Shown: positions 6,774-9,419 of the stretch, in pieces
Layout of the letters: every line of letters starts with the position of its first letter
How positions within the stretch are numbered: position 1 is the stretch's first letter
Origin: Oscillospiraceae bacterium
GTDB lineage: Bacteria > Bacillota > Clostridia > Oscillospirales > Acutalibacteraceae
Direction of reading: 5' to 3'
Assembly: GCA_902796295.1 (NCBI GenBank)
Contig: CADBOL010000008.1
Coordinates: 1 to 9,419, forward strand
DNA length: 9,419 bases
Program-made: the position numbers and the translations under genes
The notes under the pieces: generated by a model
What the model was told of the DNA's origin: nothing
Databases searched by the model: none
What the model saw: the letters and a program-made list of their open reading frames with translations, nothing else

Positions 6774-7973
6774 ATGAAAAGAACCTTTGTATTATTTGTT
6801 TCAATACTTCTGACAGTGTGTATAATATCGGGATTTACCGCCTGCTCGGGAAAGCCGGAGATAACAGAAGAATCATCATCCGTGCCGGCTGATACGGCCA
6901 CGGTAAATGACGCCGCGACACAAACAGACACATTTACTCAGGCGGAAGAAGAAGTAATTGAAGAGACTCCGAAATTCAGCAGAGTTATGTGGGCCGATAT
7001 TGACGGCTTATCGGAGTATCTCAAAAAGGAAGTTGAGAATTACGGCAGCCTGAATGTCGGCAAAAACACCATTTCAAACAATAACTGCTGCTATGACTTC
7101 ACCGCACCGTCTGCGGGTTATTACACCGTTGACCCCGGTCACAAGGTTGCGGTTGCATACGCGGATAAAATGATTTCAAACACCGTGCCCGAGGGGACTG
7201 CCGACTGCTTCGGCGTGGGCGGCGGATTCAAAGACGGTCTCTGGCACTATGTCGGCGAAGAAGTTTCCGATACCATGCCCGTGTATCTTGAAAAAGGCGA
7301 TGTAATCTATATGAGATTTTACGATATCGACGTTGAAAAAGAGGGCAGCAATCTCGTTGACGGTCTCGGCACAGCCGTGATTGATTATCTCGGCGAAATA
7401 ACCACCGCCACATTTGATCTCGGAAATATCTGCCTTGACGACTGCTATATTGACGGCAATGATATTTCCCTCAAGGCGAATACTCCTGTTGAAATATCCT
7501 TCTCCGAAGGTCAAAGATATAAAAAGACTTTCCTTGCCGGCACGGCTGACGCAGTCACTTCCGGTGAACATACAATCGAAGTTGATATTACGGGAGGCCA
7601 CGGATTCAAAACCAAGGCAACGTTTTACAGACTCGGCGAAGTTATAGAAAAGGTCGAGCTGCCGGGCTCCTATATCCCGATCGTTTCGCTCAAGCTCGGA
7701 GAAAATGAGGGCAAGGTCGCCGCATATCCCGACTATATCAACGTTACTCTCAAAGACGGTACGATTAAGAAAGCCGAGCGCAAAGAGCTGACGGAAGGCG
7801 AAGAAGACAGCGGATTTGAGTTTAATTACTCGGGTGATGCCGTCAATACGCTCTATCTGAGAGTGACTGCCAATTCATCCGGCAGACCTGTACTGCAGGT
7901 TGTTTATACCGACAACGGCAGCGGTGACGCCAAAGATGTTGTGCTTGCCGAATACGATGCTATAAGGGCATAA
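6774..7973 (+). CDS. Secreted lipoprotein of unrecognised family
   Basis: A 399-residue protein. Residues 1-23 form a signal peptide (MKR, hydrophobic VLFVSILLTVCIISGF, then FTA) before Cys24, the likely lipid-anchored residue. The lipobox FTAC is atypical because Phe replaces the usual Leu at -3. Residues 25-63 are a Ser/Thr/Glu-rich linker (TEESSS, TATVNDAATQTD) suited to spanning the wall. The remainder looks beta-rich and acidic, with Gly-Asp turns and several aromatic strands (YYTVDPGHKVAVAYADK, GDVIYMRFYDID, LYLRVTANSS). That suggests extracellular beta-sandwich domains, perhaps for binding. No catalytic motif or cell-wall anchor motif was seen. It is probably co-transcribed with the zinc-ribbon gene before it and the hydrolase after it. 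The function is unknown. Confidence 0.85.
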   Translation: MKRTFVLFVSILLTVCIISGFTACSGKPEITEESSSVPADTATVNDAATQTDTFTQAEEEVIEETPKFSRVMWADIDGLSEYLKKEVENYGSLNVGKNTISNNNCCYDFTAPSAGYYTVDPGHKVAVAYADKMISNTVPEGTADCFGVGGGFKDGLWHYVGEEVSDTMPVYLEKGDVIYMRFYDIDVEKEGSNLVDGLGTAVIDYLGEITTATFDLGNICLDDCYIDGNDISLKANTPVEISFSEGQRYKKTFLAGTADAVTSGEHTIEVDITGGHGFKTKATFYRLGEVIEKVELPGSYIPIVSLKLGENEGKVAAYPDYINVTLKDGTIKKAERKELTEGEEDSGFEFNYSGDAVNTLYLRVTANSSGRPVLQVVYTDNGSGDAKDVVLAEYDAIRA

Positions 7974-7974
7974 T

Positions 7975-8778
7975 ATGAGCTGTGAGATAAAAACCGTAAA
8001 TACGGGAAAATGCGATATAAAATATTTCACTTTCGGCTCGGGTAAAAAGACATTTGTTATTCTTCCGGGTCTGAGTGTAAAGAGCGTTTTGCTCTCGGCT
8101 GAAATTGTCGCATCTGCATATGACTCATTTGCCGCTGAATACACGGTGTATCTCTTTGACCGCAGAGAAAATCTGCCGGAGCGGTACACTGTGAGCGATA
8201 TGGCGCGCGATACGGCGGATGCGATGAAAGCCCTGGGCCTGAGTGATGTGTATCTTTTCGGAGCTTCACAGGGCGGAATGATGGCGCTTTTAATCGCCGC
8301 GGAGAATCCGGGCCTTGTGAAAAAACTCGCTCTCGGCTCCTCCTGCGTATCTATGGGAAGCGAAAACTTCGGCGTAATACGCGGGTGGATTGATCTCGCG
8401 CGAAAGAAAGACGGCAGAGCTCTCTTCCTCGATTTCGGCGAAAAGCTCTATCCGCGTGAATTCTTCGAAAAGAACGAAAACGCCTTCGCGGTTATCGGCG
8501 AAAGCGTAACGGATGAAGAATTTGAGCGCTTTATCATTCTCGCCGAAGGTACGGAAGGATTCAGCGCGGAAAGCGGAATACCCTTCATAAAATGCCCGGT
8601 ACTTATTCTGAATGCCGCGGATGATGCCGTGCTCGGCAGCAGGGCCGGGGAGGAGCTTATTGCCGCGTTTAAAGACAGACCCGGCTTTTCATATCACGTT
8701 TATGACGGATACGGCCACGCCGCATTTGACACCGCGCCGGATTATAAGGAGAGGCTGAAGAGTTTTTTCAATGCATAA
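7975..8778 (+). CDS. Alpha/beta hydrolase-fold protein
   Basis: A 267-residue cytosolic protein with a typical small alpha/beta hydrolase layout. There is an oxyanion-hole strand VILPGLS (28-34), then the elbow GASQGG (96-101) with nucleophile Ser98. A cap region (about 120-195) follows, then VLILNAADD with acid Asp216 or Asp217, and GYGHAAFD with His248. The triad appears intact. The cap contains no signature that names a substrate, so esterase, lipase or peptidase-like activity is open. No signal peptide is seen. The ATG is 1 nt past the lipoprotein stop, with AAGGG (7964-7968) inside that gene, so translation is likely coupled. It closes the plus-strand operon, and a repeat element starts 6 nt after its stop. 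Confidence 0.88.
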   Translation: MSCEIKTVNTGKCDIKYFTFGSGKKTFVILPGLSVKSVLLSAEIVASAYDSFAAEYTVYLFDRRENLPERYTVSDMARDTADAMKALGLSDVYLFGASQGGMMALLIAAENPGLVKKLALGSSCVSMGSENFGVIRGWIDLARKKDGRALFLDFGEKLYPREFFEKNENAFAVIGESVTDEEFERFIILAEGTEGFSAESGIPFIKCPVLILNAADDAVLGSRAGEELIAAFKDRPGFSYHVYDGYGHAAFDTAPDYKERLKSFFNA

Positions 8779-8784
8779 TGCCAA

Positions 8785-8841
8785 TGCGGAATTCTGAATG
8801 CGGAATGCGGAATTGAGGGTCGCTTCGCTCCGATTTTATAT
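8785..8841 (+). repeat. Post-operon repeat element, copy 2 (downstream of the plus operon)
   Basis: Starts 6 nt after the hydrolase stop codon, in the sense direction. It has the same three parts as the element after glmM: a GGAATGCGGAATT-rich head (8785-8814), GGGTCGC...CTCC (8817-8831) and the tail GATTTTATAT (8832-8841). The hairpin is shorter than in copy 1 (CG/CG with a CTT loop, extended by GGG/TCC across a mismatch). The T-rich tail right after the stem gives it a terminator-like look, but the stem is weak. Confidence 0.78.
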
Positions 8842-8871
8842 GTCAGTTAAGGCAACAGATTGTAGGGCGCG

Positions 8872-8930
8872 GGTGTCCGGTGGACACCTCTGCCGCAGGC
8901 AGAAGCGCCGACCGAGCCGACAGGCGAGAC
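8872..8930 (+). repeat. 59-nt structured repeat, copy A
   Basis: Two adjacent perfect hairpins: GGTGTCC/GGACACC with a GGT loop (8872-8888) and TCTGCC/GGCAGA with a GCA loop (8889-8903). A weaker CGCC/GGCG stem (8906-8909 with 8923-8926) follows. It is identical, as a reverse complement, to all 59 nt of 9361-9419, and matches 9228-9286 with four differences. No coding role is supported. Confidence 0.9.
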
Positions 8931-9054
8931 CGACGTCCCGGCGTTCCGGGCAAGCGTCAGCTTGCAGTGTAGGGCAGGCATATATGCCTGCCGTGTACAA
9001 AGATATGCGCGAGCATAATATAATTTTATCGCTTCGCGTTCCTCTTTAGCCCTC
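8931..9054. repeat. Run of short palindromes after copy A
   Basis: CCCGG/CCGGG with a 4-nt loop (8937-8950) shares one base with GCAAGC/GCTTGC with a GTCA loop (8950-8965). Next is a perfect 20-bp palindrome with half-site GGCAGGCATA (8973-8992). The word TGTAGGGC precedes both the 59-nt copy A (8861-8868) and this palindrome (8968-8975). Positions 8993-9054 are AT-richer and hold no clear feature except the left arm (9028-9037) of a 10-bp inverted repeat with 9135-9144. Confidence 0.75.
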
Positions 9055-9205
9055 TCCAGGAACGGGGTCGAACCGCCGATGCGCCGCCTGTGGCGGATGA
9101 AGCGAGACGGTGAGATGAGCAAACAGGAAGAATTGCGAAGCGATTCAAGCGAGCAAGGCGACCATTGTTTGCGAGGGGGCAGGTGCCCGAAGGGCGGGTG
9201 TGGAC
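9055..9205. other. Structured non-coding stretch, possible RNA or mobile-element interior
   Basis: Nested and consecutive inverted repeats. CCGCC/GGCGG has a TGT loop (9084-9096). GCAAACA/TGTTTGC (9119-9125 with 9166-9172) encloses a 7-bp hairpin with a GAA loop and one G-T pair (9130-9146). GCCC pairs either with GGGC on its left (9177-9188) or with GGGC on its right (9185-9195). No plausible gene, tRNA or known riboswitch was recognised. It belongs to a known class of none that I can name. Confidence 0.5.
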
Positions 9206-9329
9206 GATATACAATCGGAGCGAAGCGGTCTCACCTGTCGGTTCGGTCGGTGCTTCTGCCTGAGGCAGAGGTGTCCACCGGACACCCGCACCCCGAAATT
9301 CCGCATTCATCATTCCGAATTCCGAATTT
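9206..9329 (-). repeat. Post-operon repeat element, copy 3, split by a 59-nt module
   Basis: Read on the minus strand this has the GGAATGCGGAATT-rich head (9329-9292), then a 59-nt repeat (9286-9228), then CGCTTCGCTCCGATTGTATATC (9227-9206 in outline). Head and tail match copies 1 and 2, but the short hairpin between them is replaced by the 59-nt module. The 13 nt at 9215-9227 are the exact inverse of 8821-8833. A gene ending to the right of the window on the minus strand would be expected if the position rule holds. Confidence 0.75.
9228..9286 (-). repeat. 59-nt structured repeat, copy B (inverted, diverged)
   Basis: Four differences from copies A and C, at 9233, 9242, 9251 and 9263. The GGTGTCC/GGACACC and TCTGCC/GGCAGA stems are untouched; the change at 9263 is in the loop. 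The changes at 9233 (G to A) and 9251 (C to T) fall on opposite sides of the CGCC/GGCG stem and turn it into CACC/GGTG, which still pairs. Confidence 0.88.
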
Positions 9330-9360
9330 TTCCACCTCATCCACCGCAAGCGGTCCCCCT
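9330..9360. repeat. Short palindromic spacer between copies B and C
   Basis: Contains ACCGC/GCGGT with an AA loop (9343-9354), followed by a C-rich run (9355-9359). It resembles the small REP-like hairpins elsewhere in this spacer. No gene is seen. Confidence 0.5.
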
Positions 9361-9419
9361 GTCTCGCCTGTCGGCTCGGTCGGCGCTTCTGCCTGCGGCA
9401 GAGGTGTCCACCGGACACC
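9361..9419 (-). repeat. 59-nt structured repeat, copy C (inverted, cut by window end)
   Basis: All 59 nt equal the reverse complement of 8872-8930. It may extend past the end of the window. Confidence 0.9.

Noticed and set aside
9060..9078. Sequence resembling a tRNA T-arm (GGGGTCGAACCGCC)
   Set aside because: No acceptor stem, anticodon arm or CCA end can be placed around it at tRNA distances.
8798..9418. Open frames of 83, 91 and 130 codons across the repeat spacer, sharing an Arg-rich peptide with SGGHLCRRQKRRPSRQAR
   Set aside because: The shared peptide is just the 59-nt repeat translated from its inverted copies. No ribosome sites, low-complexity Arg/Ser/Pro content and overlapping hairpins argue against real genes.
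8872..9419. Repeats considered as a CRISPR array
   Set aside because: Copies are in opposite orientations with unequal spacing (about 297 and 74 nt), are internally palindromic, and no cas genes are present.

Overview
The window looks like chromosomal sequence from a Gram-positive gut-type clostridium. The guess of an Oscillospirales/Ruminococcaceae relative is inference. It rests on AGGAGG/GGGGTG-type ribosome binding sites, sigma-A-like promoters, mid-range GC, a Sec/lipoprotein signal on a secreted protein, clostridial-style GPH symporters, and intergenic spacers filled with short palindromic repeats. There are eight convincing protein genes, no RNA genes of a known class, no CRISPR array and no transposase.

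Minus strand, 6254 down to 85: five genes in one direction with gaps of only 3-13 nt, so almost certainly one transcript. In order of transcription they are a DUF2974/Mbeg1-like alpha/beta hydrolase, two different GPH-family sugar:cation symporters, a stand-alone left-handed beta-helix protein resembling the acetyltransferase half of GlmU, and glmM (phosphoglucosamine mutase). The last two fit consecutive steps toward GlcNAc-1-phosphate for peptidoglycan. The first three suggest uptake and processing of a sugar or glycoside. A common substrate for the whole operon is inference only.

Plus strand, 6393 to 8778: three genes, probably one transcript. They are a small zinc-ribbon/charged-helix/glycine-zipper protein, a lipoprotein of unrecognised family, and an alpha/beta hydrolase whose start lies 1 nt past the lipoprotein stop. 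The two operons diverge from back-to-back promoters in 6282-6355. The plus-strand promoter is near-perfect (TTGAAA-17-TATAAT).

Outside the genes, 1-84 and 8779-9419 are non-coding and made of modular repeats. One element (a GCGGAATT-rich head, a stem-loop, and a tail reading GATTGTATAT or GATTTTATAT) occurs right after the stop codon of both operons in the same sense orientation. It occurs a third time at 9206-9329, split by an inserted 59-nt module. That 59-nt module occurs three times (8872-8930; 9228-9286 and 9361-9419 inverted). The first and third copies are identical, and the middle copy differs in four places, two of which appear to compensate in a stem. These repeats are the least explained part of the window.
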